Source of the DNA: Roseibium suaedae
Lineage (GTDB): Bacteria > Pseudomonadota > Alphaproteobacteria > Rhizobiales > Stappiaceae
Reading direction: 5' to 3'
DNA length: 64,000 bases
Assembly (NCBI RefSeq): GCF_900142725.1
Contig: NZ_FRBW01000002.1
Location: 1-64,000 of the forward strand
Each line of letters begins with the position of its first letter. Within the stretch, counting starts at the first letter, position 1. Below are positions 26,523-35,619 of this stretch, in pieces. Made by a program: the position numbers and the translations under genes. The notes under the pieces are model-generated. The model was not told the DNA's origin. It did not search any database and saw nothing but the letters and a program-made list of their open reading frames with translations.

Positions 26523-27344
26523 ATGTCCGATGCCGCCGCCGTTGAAACGGGCGAAAAGCCGATGCTGGGAACCCTGCTCCACAATGGTGTCTACCGCATT
26601 GTCATGCAGCGCCCGGAGCGTATGAATGCCCTGTCGCGCGAGATGATGAGCGCGCTTTCGGCAGAGCTGACCAAGGCGGGAAATGACCCGGCCATCCGGG
26701 TCGTGCTGCTGGGGGCCGAAGGCAAGGTGTTCTGCGCCGGCCACGACCTGAAGGAACTGACCGCGGCCCGGGGCGAGGCTGATGGTGGCCGCGCCACCTA
26801 TGAAGCGATCATGCGCCAGTGCTCTGACCTGATGCAGCAGATCGTGCGTCTGCCCAAGCCCGTGATCGCTGTCGTCACCGGTGTTGCAACAGCGGCAGGC
26901 TGCCAGCTTGTCGCCTCCTGCGACCTGGCCATGGCCGTCGATACGGCAACCTTCTGCACGCCGGGGGTCAATATCGGGCTTTTCTGTTCCACGCCAATGG
27001 TTGCCCTGACCCGCAATGCCTCGCCCAAGCAGGCGATGGAAATGCTCCTGACCGGCGAAAGCATCGATGCGTCGACCGCCAAGGACTTCGGCCTGATCAA
27101 CCGCATCGTTCCGCGCGACTACCTCGACCAGGTGGTGCAGAAATACGCCGAGGTCATCGCCTCCAAGTCAGCCCACACGGTCAAGATCGGCAAGGAAGCC
27201 TTCTACCGCCAGCTCGAAATGCCGCTGTCGGAAGCCTATGATTTTGCCGCCCAGACCATGGTCGACAACATGATGGCAAGAGACGCCGAAGAAGGCATCA
27301 ACGCCTTCTTGCAGAAGCGCAAACCCGAATGGACGGACAGCTGA
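26523..27344 (+). CDS. Enoyl-CoA hydratase/isomerase family protein
   Basis: This 273-residue crotonase-fold protein shows the oxyanion-hole regions FCAGHDLKELTAARG and VTGVATAAGCQLVASCDLAMA, and the typical GVNIGLFCSTPMVALTR. The usual catalytic glutamates of hydratases are not obvious: the second hole reads TAAGCQL and the position after it is GLFCSTP. It may therefore be an ECHDC3-like member with another reaction, and a 2-enoyl-CoA hydratase name should be read loosely. The start ATG at 26523 (MSDAAAVETGEKP) follows AGAGGAA. It lies between two palindromic intergenic elements and is not clearly in an operon with phhAB. Cytoplasmic; no membrane or signal segment. Confidence 0.83.
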   Translation: MSDAAAVETGEKPMLGTLLHNGVYRIVMQRPERMNALSREMMSALSAELTKAGNDPAIRVVLLGAEGKVFCAGHDLKELTAARGEADGGRATYEAIMRQCSDLMQQIVRLPKPVIAVVTGVATAAGCQLVASCDLAMAVDTATFCTPGVNIGLFCSTPMVALTRNASPKQAMEMLLTGESIDASTAKDFGLINRIVPRDYLDQVVQKYAEVIASKSAHTVKIGKEAFYRQLEMPLSEAYDFAAQTMVDNMMARDAEEGINAFLQKRKPEWTDS

Positions 27345-27406
27345 AATAAGGGAGCGCCTTGGAAGTTGCGAGGTTGTTGAAGGAACGCCTCCAACCTTTT
27401 CGGGCC

Positions 27407-27470
27407 GTCCCGGCCTTGAGCCGGGACCGTTATTCTAAGGCACAACGTCCTTCGGAGATCCCGGATCTCC
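27407..27470. repeat. Palindromic mosaic element (type C copy plus adjoining palindrome)
   Basis: GTCCCGGC (27407-27414), loop CTTGA, GCCGGGAC (27420-27427) matches the element at 26358. It is followed by a second hairpin GGAGATC-CCG-GATCTCC (27454-27470) and then by a GC-rich tail ending near 27490. The arrangement looks like a mosaic intergenic repeat. The gene-free stretch 27345-27562 holds nothing else I recognise. Confidence 0.65.
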
Positions 27471-27562
27471 GCTTCGCTGCGTCCGGGAAGGCGCGGAAGA
27501 AGGTCTGTTCGTAACCCAGCTAGCTTTCTCCTCTCCGCAAAGCCGCTCTTCAGTCAATACTC

Positions 27563-28489
27563 TCACGGATCCAGATAGAACCTCTGCCGGCGCTGTTCCC
27601 AGATCTTCTCGCCGATCAGACAATCATAAGCATTGGCGCGTGCAGAGAACTGCGCCTTGATCATCGGGGCAACGAGCGGACCCGGCAGCACAGGCACGTG
27701 AACAGGCACCACGTCCGGCACCTTCTCTGGCGTCAGCCCGCCAATCTCCAGCACAAGTTTGCGCCGGACCGCTTCCGGAAACTGCTTCCAGTCATTCACC
27801 GGAATGACGAAACTCGCCGGACCGCCGACCACGCAATTGCGATAGTAGACGTCCAGATCGTCAATGCTGAAGCCAGAGTAGAAGCCGCCGGTCGTCATCA
27901 GGGGCAGTCCGTTGATCGCGATGCCGTTCTCCACTGCCGCATCCCTGGCCAGGGTCACCATCATGCCGTCATTGTTGGGCCCATCGCCCGAAATGTCGAT
28001 CACGAGCCGGTCGGACGCATAGGGGACGGACTTGAGCAATTCCGTTCCGTGAAGGATTGCGCCTGAAATGGACGTGCGGCTGGCGCTCGCACCGCGATTT
28101 TCCAAAAGCCGCGCGGCCACCGCCTGCGCATCGGCCTCCGTCTCGATCACGGTCCAACCGATGAGCTCGCGCACATGGGCCATGCCCGCCCATTCAAAGA
28201 AAGTGATCGCGATCCGGCCATAGGCGCCATAACTGATCGCCTGCACCACCTGCGGACTTGCGATGGCAGCCGCATAGCCCTGCCGCTGGATCTCCAGTTC
28301 CTCCGGGGACATGGACCTGGACACGTCGACCGCCAGAACGAGAGCGACGTCGACACGCAGACCATCCGCCTGCTGCGCCCTTGCGGACACAGACAGCAGA
28401 AGGAGCAGGACCGGCACGACGGCAAGGGCGACCACCCGCGGGGCAGCCAGAGCGCCAGCGATCCGCTGAAGGCATCCGGTGTTCCACAT
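27563..28489 (-). CDS. DUF1194 domain protein (von Willebrand factor A-like), secreted
   Basis: This 308-residue protein has a clear N-terminal signal: a basic start, then VVALAVVPVLLLLLSVSARAQQ with a probable signal-peptidase cut after ARA, so it should be periplasmic. The mature part matches the DUF1194 family. VALVLAVDVSRSMS carries the metal-ion-dependent adhesion site Asp-x-Ser-x-Ser of VWA folds, and VIDISGDGPNNDG is the second conserved block. The family has no established role; VWA proteins usually mediate protein-protein binding. The ATG at 28489 (MWNTGCLQRIAG) is chosen because it places the signal at the very start; longer readings add more than 70 residues of untypical sequence. 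It is divergent from the CoA-binding protein gene. Confidence 0.85.
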   Translation of the reverse strand: MWNTGCLQRIAGALAAPRVVALAVVPVLLLLLSVSARAQQADGLRVDVALVLAVDVSRSMSPEELEIQRQGYAAAIASPQVVQAISYGAYGRIAITFFEWAGMAHVRELIGWTVIETEADAQAVAARLLENRGASASRTSISGAILHGTELLKSVPYASDRLVIDISGDGPNNDGMMVTLARDAAVENGIAINGLPLMTTGGFYSGFSIDDLDVYYRNCVVGGPASFVIPVNDWKQFPEAVRRKLVLEIGGLTPEKVPDVVPVHVPVLPGPLVAPMIKAQFSARANAYDCLIGEKIWEQRRQRFYLDP

Positions 28490-28696
28490 GTCTTTCAGAC
28501 TAGCGAAATGCCGCCAAGGCTCCAGCAGCTTCTTGGCCGCACTGCTCACGCCTGCGTGAACGGCGGCACAAATCCCCTCTCGCGAACGAAAGAACAGCTT
28601 GCCGCGGCTGGCAGCATGAGGTTTTCTTTGCCCCTCGCCGCAAGGCCCCGCCTGACTGGCTCGATGCGAGCCCCCTTGAGCACGACGAAAGACACC

Positions 28697-29227
28697 ATGA
28701 ACCACGACAGCTATTCCGACACCTATATCAAGGCCATTCTGGACGAGGTGAAGACCGTTGCCATGGTAGGCGCCAGCGCCAATACGGTTCGCCCGTCCTA
28801 TTTCGTGCTGAAGTATCTATTGTCGAAGGGCTATGAGGTCTGGCCGGTCAATCCCGGACAGGCCGGCAAGGAGATCCTCGGCAAGACGGTCTATGCCTCC
28901 CTCGATGATCTGCCGGGCGTGCCGGACATGGTCGACATCTTCCGCAATTCGGAAGCCGCCGCCGAGATCGTCGACGACATCATCGCCTCAAAGGACAAAC
29001 GTGGTGGCCTGCCAAAGGTCATCTGGATGCAGCTGACGGTCCAGCATGAGGAAGCTGCCAAGCGTGCTGAAGACGCGGGCATCAAGGTGGTCATGGACCG
29101 CTGCCCGAAGATCGAATACGGCCGCCTTTCCGGCGAGATCGGCTGGGCCGGGGTCAATTCCCGCACCCTTTCCTCCAAGCGCCCCGTGCTGAAGGGCGGC
29201 TTCCAGCACCGCGGACTCAAGGGTTGA
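28697..29227 (+). CDS. CoA-binding domain protein (YccU-like)
   Basis: This 176-residue cytoplasmic protein has a Rossmann-type CoA-binding domain. TVAMVGASANTVRPSYFVLKYLLSKGYEVWPVNPG is the first nucleotide-binding unit, and VIWMQLTVQHEEAAKRAEDAGIKVVMDRCPKIE is the typical C-terminal half with its conserved Cys-Pro-Lys. Proteins of this type (YccU in E. coli) have no settled function; some are related to the succinyl-CoA synthetase alpha subunit. The ATG at 28697 gives MNHDSYSDTYIK. An in-frame ATG 11 codons upstream is possible but lies in poorly conserved sequence. It is divergent from the DUF1194 gene with 207 bases between; a type B palindromic repeat follows the stop codon. Confidence 0.88.
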   Translation: MNHDSYSDTYIKAILDEVKTVAMVGASANTVRPSYFVLKYLLSKGYEVWPVNPGQAGKEILGKTVYASLDDLPGVPDMVDIFRNSEAAAEIVDDIIASKDKRGGLPKVIWMQLTVQHEEAAKRAEDAGIKVVMDRCPKIEYGRLSGEIGWAGVNSRTLSSKRPVLKGGFQHRGLKG

Positions 29228-29261
29228 GACAGCGCTGAAGCCGAAACCTGCATTGGCCGTT

Positions 29262-29281
29262 ATCCCTGCGAAGGCGGGGAT
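29262..29281. repeat. Intergenic palindromic element, type B (second copy)
   Basis: ATCCCTGC (29262-29269), loop GAAG, GCGGGGAT (29274-29281) with one G-T pair, followed by GACA. It is the reverse-loop counterpart of the element at 19293-19310. Confidence 0.65.
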
Positions 29282-29362
29282 GACAGATTGGGTTGATCGG
29301 AGCACCAGCAATCGTTGCCCTGCGGGAGGCTGAGGCCTGCCGCGTTCGCGACTGCCGCTGTG

Positions 29363-30439
29363 TCAGCCGCCACTGCCGGATGTGATGGAAGATGGCGGCA
29401 ATTCATGGATTGCCTCTCCTCCGCCCACATTCCAGGAAATCCGGGTCTGGTATCGGAGGGTCACGACATAGTCCGGCCCCAGCACTTCGCTGGCAATGTC
29501 CCGGAAAGGCGTTTCCTTCAGACGGGCCGGCACCAGATCGGCTGTCGAGGAGATGGAATACTGCGCCTCGAACGGCAGGTCGACCAGCAGCCAGACCTCG
29601 CCGCGCTTGCTCAGCATCTTCACGTCAACCCGCAGGACTTCCACGGGCACAGGTCCTGCCCACGAGTTGATCCGTCTGGCGAGCGCCGCCTCTAACTTGG
29701 TTTCGTTGTAACGGTAGTAGGTCGCCGTCGACAGGTGAGCGATGATCGCGCCAAGGAAGGCAAAGGTCAGCGCAAACCCGAGCGTGAAGCCGACCCGGCG
29801 GCGGTCGCTCTGCAGAACCTTCTGGCGAGGACCGAGGGTCAGATAGACGATGCAGGCGGACAGGATGATTGCGCCGAAATTGGTCGCAAACAGGAACGCC
29901 GCTTCATAGGCCCGCCAGACCTCGCCGTAATAGAGCAAGATGCCGGCCGCCGCGAGCGGCGGCACCAGCGACACACCGATGGCCGCGCCTGGCAAAAGGC
30001 TGATCTCCGATTTCCGGATCTGCACATAGGCCCCGGCCACACCGGCTGCCAGCGCGATCACCAGATCCTCAGAGCCCGGGTCGCTGCGGCTGATCACCTC
30101 GCTCGGGATGAGAATGCCAAGCGGCACATCCGCGATCCAGACCAGAAACCAGGCGATCAGCACGCTCATGCCGGCCGCCGCCCAGACGATGACCATCAGG
30201 CGGACGGCTCGCCCGACCCATCCCATGATGATTGCGGACGCAATGCCCAGAATGGGCGTCATCAAGGGCGCCACAAGCATGGCAGCAATGATAACGGCAC
30301 TCGAATTGCGGATCAGACCCATGGTCGCGATGACGACCGCCAGTGTCAGGAGCATTGAGAACTTGCGCCAATAGGCAGCCTTGTCGCTGCCCTCAAACCG
30401 CAAGATGTCCTTGGTCATGGTGAAACTGCGAATTGTCAT
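29363..30439 (-). CDS. DUF389 family membrane protein
   Basis: This 358-residue inner-membrane protein has six or more hydrophobic helices in the first 230 residues and a soluble C-terminal domain of about 110 residues. The family hallmarks are NSSAVIIAAMLVAPLMTPILGIA in the first helices, IALAAGVAGAYVQIRK, and GAAIGVSLVPPLAAAG. No function is established for this family; transport or regulation is speculation. The ATG at 30439 is used; a second in-frame ATG seven codons later (MTKDILRFEG) is equally plausible. It converges on the CoA-binding protein gene and faces a 513-base AT-rich gap before the sulfatases. Confidence 0.88.
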   Translation of the reverse strand: MTIRSFTMTKDILRFEGSDKAAYWRKFSMLLTLAVVIATMGLIRNSSAVIIAAMLVAPLMTPILGIASAIIMGWVGRAVRLMVIVWAAAGMSVLIAWFLVWIADVPLGILIPSEVISRSDPGSEDLVIALAAGVAGAYVQIRKSEISLLPGAAIGVSLVPPLAAAGILLYYGEVWRAYEAAFLFATNFGAIILSACIVYLTLGPRQKVLQSDRRRVGFTLGFALTFAFLGAIIAHLSTATYYRYNETKLEAALARRINSWAGPVPVEVLRVDVKMLSKRGEVWLLVDLPFEAQYSISSTADLVPARLKETPFRDIASEVLGPDYVVTLRYQTRISWNVGGGEAIHELPPSSITSGSGG

Positions 30440-30952
30440 TCAATGAAATCCCCGAAGCACCCACACGCTGCCGGCGAAATGCGCAATCAAGGCCGCCGGA
30501 GGGGATCTATCAGGTGGTCAGAACGGGAGTTTCGTCAACTGGGATTTTCTGGAACTCGAGTGAGTATTCAGAAGCAATTTCGAGAAAAACAGACAAGTCC
30601 AATGAATTCATTAATTCACCATCATCAGACCCTCATTTTCAATGGATAAGAAAAGTAACTTTTCTCAAAAATTACTTTTAAATTTTAGCAATATCGAAAA
30701 ATCAGACCGGAACCTATCCCAGAAAGACAATATCTTTCAAAATCCTTCTGGACGACCCTACGGAAGAGAGATAGGGTCAACCTATACTGGTTGTTCTGAA
30801 GAATTTAGCTTCCTAAAGGTGTAGTCCGTTCCGAAGGCAAGGCAATCAACTGGCCACAGCAACCGCCCGCGACATGGTCATCCCGCCTTCCTTTTGAATA
30901 TGAGGAACGCACCTTCCGGATTGAATGCCTTTGCAACAGGGAGGTTGATCCA
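30440..30952. other. AT-rich divergent intergenic region, DUF389 / sulfatases
   Basis: These 513 bases contain no convincing gene; short open frames here have unlikely composition. The middle (about 30560-30720) is strongly AT-rich and probably carries promoters for both directions. An inverted repeat AAAAGTAA (30651-30658) / TTACTTTT (30672-30679) is a candidate operator. Confidence 0.5.
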
Positions 30953-32551
30953 ATGTGCCTCAGGAATCCGATTGCAGCCGCGTCGCTTGCCATTGCTGCC
31001 GTGCTGGCAAGCATCCCGGGCAGCGCCTTTGCCCAGGACAAGAAGCCACCGAACATCCTGGTCATCTGGGGCGATGACATCGGCTGGCAGAATGTCTCTG
31101 CCTACGGGCTCGGAACGATGGGCTACACAACGCCCAACATTGACCGGATCGCATCCGAAGGGCTTCGCTTCACCGACCATTACGCCCAGCCGAGCTGCAC
31201 GGCCGGCAGAGCCGCCTTCCTCACCGGCCAATATCCCATCCGCTCCGGCATGACCACGGTCGGACAGCCCGGATCGGCCCTTGGCCTTCAGGCCGCCTCA
31301 CCTTCGCTTGCTGAAGAGCTGAAACAGGTGGGTTACCGGACCGGTCAGTTCGGCAAGAACCATCTGGGCGACCGCAACGAGCACCTGCCGACCGTCCATG
31401 GTTTTGACGAGTTCTTCGGCAACCTCTACCACCTGAACACCCAGGAAGAAGCAGAGCAGCGCGACTATCAGCGCTTCGGCGAAGCCTTCTCCGGCAGTCT
31501 GGAGAAATACGAGGCCCAGTTCGGCACCCGCGGCGTCCTGCACACCTTTGCCACCGATGTGGATGATCCGACCGAGCAGCCCCGCTTCGGCAAGATCGGC
31601 AAGCAGACCATCGAAGACACCGGTCCGCTGACCCAGGAACGGATGAAGACCTTCGACGAGGACGAGGTCATCCCGAAAGCCGAAGCCTTCATGGCCAAGG
31701 CGAAGGATGCCGGCGAGCCGTTCTTCGTCTGGCTCAACACCACGCGCATGCACCTCTACACCCGTCTCAACGACAAGTGGCGCTATGCGGCGGAAACCTA
31801 CTCCTCCGAGGCCGACTACCACGGCTCGGGCATGATCCAGCACGACCACGACATTGGACTGGTGCTGGACTGGCTGGACCAGCAGGGCCTCGCGGACAAC
31901 ACCATCGTCTGGTACTCGACCGACAATGGTCCGGAACATTCCTCCTGGCCCCATGGCGCGACCACCCCGTTCCGGGGCGAAAAGATGACCACCTATGAAG
32001 GCGGTGTCCGGGTCATTTCCATGGTCCGCTGGCCGGGCGTCCTGCCGGAAGGCAAGACCCTGAACGGCATTCAGGCTCATCAGGACATGTTCACGACCCT
32101 CGCGGCAGCCGCCGGCATCGAGGACGTGAACGCGGAAGTGATGGAGGAAAAGAAGCAGTTCATCGATGGCGTGAACAACCTGGCCTATTGGAAAGGCGAG
32201 CAGGACAACTCCAACCGGAACAGCATCTTCCACTATTACGAGAGCAAGCTGACGGCGATCCGCATGGGTCCATGGAAGCTGCATTTCTCCACCAAGGAAG
32301 ACTATTACGCCAACCTTGTTCCACGGACGGCGCCGCTTGTCTTTAACCTGCGCATGGACCCCTTCGAGAGCTATTCCAGCACAGATGCCTACGGCCATCT
32401 GATGCAGAAGGTGTCCTGGCTGATGCAGCCCATGAATGTGCTCATGCAGCAGCACCTGAAATCCCTTGCCGACTATCCGCCGGTTCAAGGTGGTGCCTCC
32501 TTCGACATGTCCAACATCGTCCAGCAATTCATGGAAAAGGGCATGCAGTGA
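30953..32551 (+). CDS. Periplasmic arylsulfatase-like sulfatase 1
   Basis: This 532-residue alkaline-phosphatase-superfamily sulfatase has a signal peptide ([18 protein letters not shown], cut near residue 28) and so is exported. Metal-binding residues appear in [13 protein letters not shown]. The formylglycine site is C82-T-A-G-R86 in [16 protein letters not shown]; Ala replaces the Pro of the commonest CxPxR form, which modifying enzymes are known to accept. [13 protein letters not shown] and [13 protein letters not shown] supply further active-site positions. The sulfate ester is unidentified. The start at 30953 follows GGGAGG. A paralogue starts 64 bases after the stop, with the same layout, so the pair is probably co-transcribed. 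A formylglycine-generating enzyme gene is not in the window. Confidence 0.9.
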   Translation: MCLRNPIAAASLAIAAVLASIPGSAFAQDKKPPNILVIWGDDIGWQNVSAYGLGTMGYTTPNIDRIASEGLRFTDHYAQPSCTAGRAAFLTGQYPIRSGMTTVGQPGSALGLQAASPSLAEELKQVGYRTGQFGKNHLGDRNEHLPTVHGFDEFFGNLYHLNTQEEAEQRDYQRFGEAFSGSLEKYEAQFGTRGVLHTFATDVDDPTEQPRFGKIGKQTIEDTGPLTQERMKTFDEDEVIPKAEAFMAKAKDAGEPFFVWLNTTRMHLYTRLNDKWRYAAETYSSEADYHGSGMIQHDHDIGLVLDWLDQQGLADNTIVWYSTDNGPEHSSWPHGATTPFRGEKMTTYEGGVRVISMVRWPGVLPEGKTLNGIQAHQDMFTTLAAAAGIEDVNAEVMEEKKQFIDGVNNLAYWKGEQDNSNRNSIFHYYESKLTAIRMGPWKLHFSTKEDYYANLVPRTAPLVFNLRMDPFESYSSTDAYGHLMQKVSWLMQPMNVLMQQHLKSLADYPPVQGGASFDMSNIVQQFMEKGMQ

Positions 32552-32615
32552 CGCGGCCGAATGCGGGGGGCCGCCCCCGCATCTCCCTCCACCCGTTTCT
32601 GTCTGGAGTTTTCAA

Positions 32616-34166
32616 ATGACAAAACTGACGACCAAGGCCCTTTCCGCCTGTTTTGGCGCGGCTTTGGCGGTTGCCTTCCCGGGCTCCGCCTTTGCGCAGC
32701 CGGCCAAGAAGCCGAACATCCTGATCATCTGGGGTGATGATGTCGGCATGTGGAACATCAGCGCCTATCACCGGGGCATGATGTGCTGCGAGACGCCGAA
32801 CCTCGACCGCATTGCCAAGGACGGCATGCTGTTCATGGACCATTATGCCCAGGCCTCCTGCACCGCAGGCCGAGCCGCCTTCATCACCGGGCAATATCCG
32901 CTCCGTGTTGGCCTGAGCACGGTTGGCCTGCCCGGGTCACCCATCGGCCTTCAGAAGGAAGATCCGACCCTTGCCAATATGCTGAAGGCGGAGGGCTATG
33001 CCACCGGTCAGTTCGGCAAGAACCACCTGGGCGACCGGGACGAACATCTGCCCACAGCCCATGGCTTCGACGAGTTCTTCGGCATTCTCTATCACCTGAA
33101 TGCCGGTGAATATGTCGAACAGGTCGACTATCCGAAGAAGCTGGTCGAAGACGCCGGCATGGCGCAGCGCGGCATCACCCATTCATGGGCGCTGGAAGAC
33201 GGCAGCCAGAAGATCGAGGATCTGGGTGAATTCGGCAGCGAGCGCCAGAAGACCCTGGATCAGGATGTGCTGGAGGAAAGCAAGCGTTTCATCAAGGACG
33301 CGGTTGCCAAGCAAGAGCCCTTCTTCGTCTGGCACAACACCACCCGAATGCACTACCGCACCAATCTGTCCGAAGCCTATGAAGGCATCACCGGCACAGG
33401 CAATGTCTATGCGGACGGCATGACCGAGATGGACGATGACGTTGGTGAATTGCTCGACCTGCTCGATGAGCTGGGCGTGGCCGACAACACCGTTGTGATG
33501 TTCTCCACCGACAATGGCGCGGCCTCCAATTCCTGGCCGGATGGCGGCAACCAGCCCTTCCGCGGCGAAAAGGGTGTCGGCGGCTATGAAGGCGGCTTCA
33601 AGGTCCCAATGATGGTCAAGTGGCCGGGCCTTATTCCGGCCGGCACCACCACCGGTGAACTGATGACCATGGAAGACTGGATTCCCACCATCATGTCCCA
33701 GCTGGGCCAGCCGGACCTCAAGAAGGAACTGCTGGAAGGCCGGAAGATTGGCGACACCACCTACAAGGTGCATCTGGACGGCTATGACCAGACCCCGATC
33801 CTGACCAAGTCCGGCAAGAGCAACCGGATGGAGTTCTTCTTCTTCACCGAAACCACCTTCCATGGACTGCGCTACGGTGAGTGGAAGTTCTTGTTCACCG
33901 CACAGGATCGGTGGTTCAACGGTCAGCAGTATGAAATGACCTCCCCACAGATCACCCGCCTGGATCTGGATCCGTTCGAGCGGTTCCATGAGGCGCGCGG
34001 TTTCGACGAATGGCAGGAAAACCGCAGCTGGGCAATTTCCCCTGCCCTCGGGGTTGTCTCGAAGTTCGTGGAATCCTTCGAGGAATTCCCGGCCCGTCAG
34101 GCCAGCTTCTCGCCAAGCACCGCCAAGATCATGGAAAAGATGATGGCCAACCCGAGCGCGCAATAA
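32616..34166 (+). CDS. Periplasmic arylsulfatase-like sulfatase 2 (tandem paralogue)
   Basis: This 516-residue sulfatase is closely similar in layout to the preceding gene: signal peptide (ACFGAALAVAFPGSAFAQ), ILIIWGDDVGMWN, formylglycine site C82-T-A-G-R86 in [29 protein letters not shown] and FSTDNGAASNSWPDGG. The formylglycine Cys has the same residue number in both proteins, pointing to tandem duplication followed by divergence. The region before the active-site Lys and the C-terminal third differ most, so the two may hydrolyse different sulfate esters. The start is the ATG at 32616 after GGAG; an upstream frame overlapping gene 1 is not used. A terminator-like stem follows at 34239, ahead of an outer-membrane barrel gene. 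Confidence 0.9.
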   Translation: MTKLTTKALSACFGAALAVAFPGSAFAQPAKKPNILIIWGDDVGMWNISAYHRGMMCCETPNLDRIAKDGMLFMDHYAQASCTAGRAAFITGQYPLRVGLSTVGLPGSPIGLQKEDPTLANMLKAEGYATGQFGKNHLGDRDEHLPTAHGFDEFFGILYHLNAGEYVEQVDYPKKLVEDAGMAQRGITHSWALEDGSQKIEDLGEFGSERQKTLDQDVLEESKRFIKDAVAKQEPFFVWHNTTRMHYRTNLSEAYEGITGTGNVYADGMTEMDDDVGELLDLLDELGVADNTVVMFSTDNGAASNSWPDGGNQPFRGEKGVGGYEGGFKVPMMVKWPGLIPAGTTTGELMTMEDWIPTIMSQLGQPDLKKELLEGRKIGDTTYKVHLDGYDQTPILTKSGKSNRMEFFFFTETTFHGLRYGEWKFLFTAQDRWFNGQQYEMTSPQITRLDLDPFERFHEARGFDEWQENRSWAISPALGVVSKFVESFEEFPARQASFSPSTAKIMEKMMANPSAQ

Positions 34167-34518
34167 GCCCGCTCCCTCTTGCGGGCTAGCTCTCCCCTCC
34201 GATTGTTGTGAGAGCGCTGCACCCGGCACAAACAGACGCCCCGCACTGGATCCTGTCCGGTGCGGGGTCTTCAAATATCGGGCCGCGTCAACCGCTTGCC
34301 CGCCCCCTCAGGCCCCTTGGCACGTACCAGAGACCTGAAGGAATCGACTGCCGCGAATGCGGGCTGATGGGCCAGCCATCTGCGCGGCAGACAAGAAACG
34401 GGAAAAACCCTTGCCACCCGCGGGGTGCAGACTTTCCTTTTTCCCGCATTTGACGGTTAATCAGATTTAGACGCAGTGCGGGAATCGGCGCAGCCCGCAC
34501 AAGCATGGAGGGCACGAA
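34167..34518. other. Intergenic region between sulfatase 2 and the outer-membrane protein gene
   Basis: 352 bases without a gene. A small stem AGCCCGC/GCGGGCT (34166-34187) lies at the stop codon of sulfatase 2, followed by the larger terminator-like stem at 34239. A 9-bp inverted repeat, CGGGAAAAA (34399-34407) and TTTTTCCCG (34438-34446) with a 30-base spacer, precedes the next gene and could be an operator or leader structure. Confidence 0.5.
34239..34267 (+). terminator. Terminator-like hairpin after the sulfatase genes
   Basis: CCCCGCAC (34239-34246) and GTGCGGGG (34260-34267) pair, and the stem extends inward through TGGA/TCCG with one mismatch. The following bases TCTTC are only weakly T-rich, so termination may be partial or Rho-assisted. 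Confidence 0.5.
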
Positions 34519-35517
34519 ATGACACGGAAGGCTGGAACCAAACACTCACGCTGGACAAAGGCCCTGTCCCTGCTTGCTCTCGGCGCCGGGATGGCAGCCA
34601 CCGCCCCCGCGCCGCTTCAGGCAGCGGAAAATGGTGTCGGCTTCTACCTTCTTGGCACAAAAGGCCCTCTCGCCGGCATTCTTCCGCCTCCCGGCGTCTT
34701 CTTTCAGAATGACACCTATTTCTATTCCGGCTCGGCTTCTGCCAGCCGCAGCCTGCCCGTGGCTGGCACCCTCATCGCCGATGTCGATGCCACTGCCTAT
34801 ATCGATCTGATGAGCGGTGTCTGGGTGCTGCCCAGTTCGGTCTTCGGCGGACGCCTTGCCATCATGGGAACATTGCCCTGGGGCGGCCAGTCCATCGATG
34901 CCTCCCTGAGCCTGCCCGGCCCGGGCTTCGGCGCCGCAAGGGATGATACGGTCTTCACCATCGGCGACCCGGTGGTCGGCGCCTCACTCGGTTGGGATCA
35001 TGGCAATTTCCACTGGACCACGGGCTTTCTCGCCAACGTTCCGATCGGCAACTACCAGAAGGGCGAACTCGCCAATCTTGCCTTCCACCGCTGGGGCCTT
35101 GACCTGAATGCTGCCGTGACCTGGCTGGACCCTGCAACCGGCTGGGACCTTTCTGCCGCGGCAGGCATCACCTTCAACGGGGAAAACCAGGCAACCGACT
35201 ATCGGACAGGTACGGAATTCCACCTGGAGGCCGCCATTTCCAAGGCGATCACCAAGGAATTCTCTGCGGGCGTCGTCGGCTATTATTATGACCAGATCTC
35301 CGGCGACAGCGGCCGCGGCGCAAAGCTCGGCGACTTCCAGGGCCGGGTCGCCGCTCTCGGTATCACCGCAGCCTATAATTTCAACGTCGGCAACACCCCT
35401 GTCTCCGCAAGGGCGAAGGTCTACCGGGAATTTGCCACCCGCAACCGGCTCGAAGGAACTGCTGGTTTCCTGACGGTATCCTTCCCTCTCCATGTCACGG
35501 CCACTGCCGCCAACTGA
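34519..35517 (+). CDS. Outer-membrane transporter-like beta-barrel protein (SphA / MetA-pathway phenol degradation family)
   Basis: This 332-residue protein has a signal peptide (ALSLLALGAGMAATAPAPLQA). The mature part alternates polar and aromatic or hydrophobic residues in the manner of an outer-membrane beta-barrel. GVGFYLLGTKGPLAGILPPPGVFFQNDTYFYSG at the mature N-terminus, NVPIGNYQKGELAN, and the terminal VSFPLHV are typical of the 'transporter' family found beside aromatic or lipid degradation genes (PF13557-like, from memory). It may admit hydrophobic or aromatic substrates. The position 352 bases after two sulfatases in the same direction suggests a role in uptake of sulfated or desulfated compounds, which is inference. 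A hairpin follows the stop. Confidence 0.8.
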   Translation: MTRKAGTKHSRWTKALSLLALGAGMAATAPAPLQAAENGVGFYLLGTKGPLAGILPPPGVFFQNDTYFYSGSASASRSLPVAGTLIADVDATAYIDLMSGVWVLPSSVFGGRLAIMGTLPWGGQSIDASLSLPGPGFGAARDDTVFTIGDPVVGASLGWDHGNFHWTTGFLANVPIGNYQKGELANLAFHRWGLDLNAAVTWLDPATGWDLSAAAGITFNGENQATDYRTGTEFHLEAAISKAITKEFSAGVVGYYYDQISGDSGRGAKLGDFQGRVAALGITAAYNFNVGNTPVSARAKVYREFATRNRLEGTAGFLTVSFPLHVTATAAN

Positions 35518-35531
35518 CCGCAATCTAATGG

Positions 35532-35561
35532 GCGTGGCAGGCTCGAGATTGCCTGCCACGC
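35532..35561. terminator. Terminator-like hairpin between convergent barrel and SDR genes
   Basis: GCGTGGCAGGC (35532-35542) and GCCTGCCACGC (35551-35561) form a perfect 11-bp stem with loop TCGAGATT. It lies between convergent genes and could serve both; there is no clear T run. Confidence 0.6.
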
Positions 35562-35619
35562 TGGCTTCACGGCCTGCGTTCCCTGATCATCACCTGCCAG
35601 GCCACTACTTCTCCGATCG

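Noticed and set aside
30433..30824. Short open frames in the gap before the sulfatases
   Set aside because: They overlap each other in an AT-rich spacer, have no ribosome site and no recognisable sequence.
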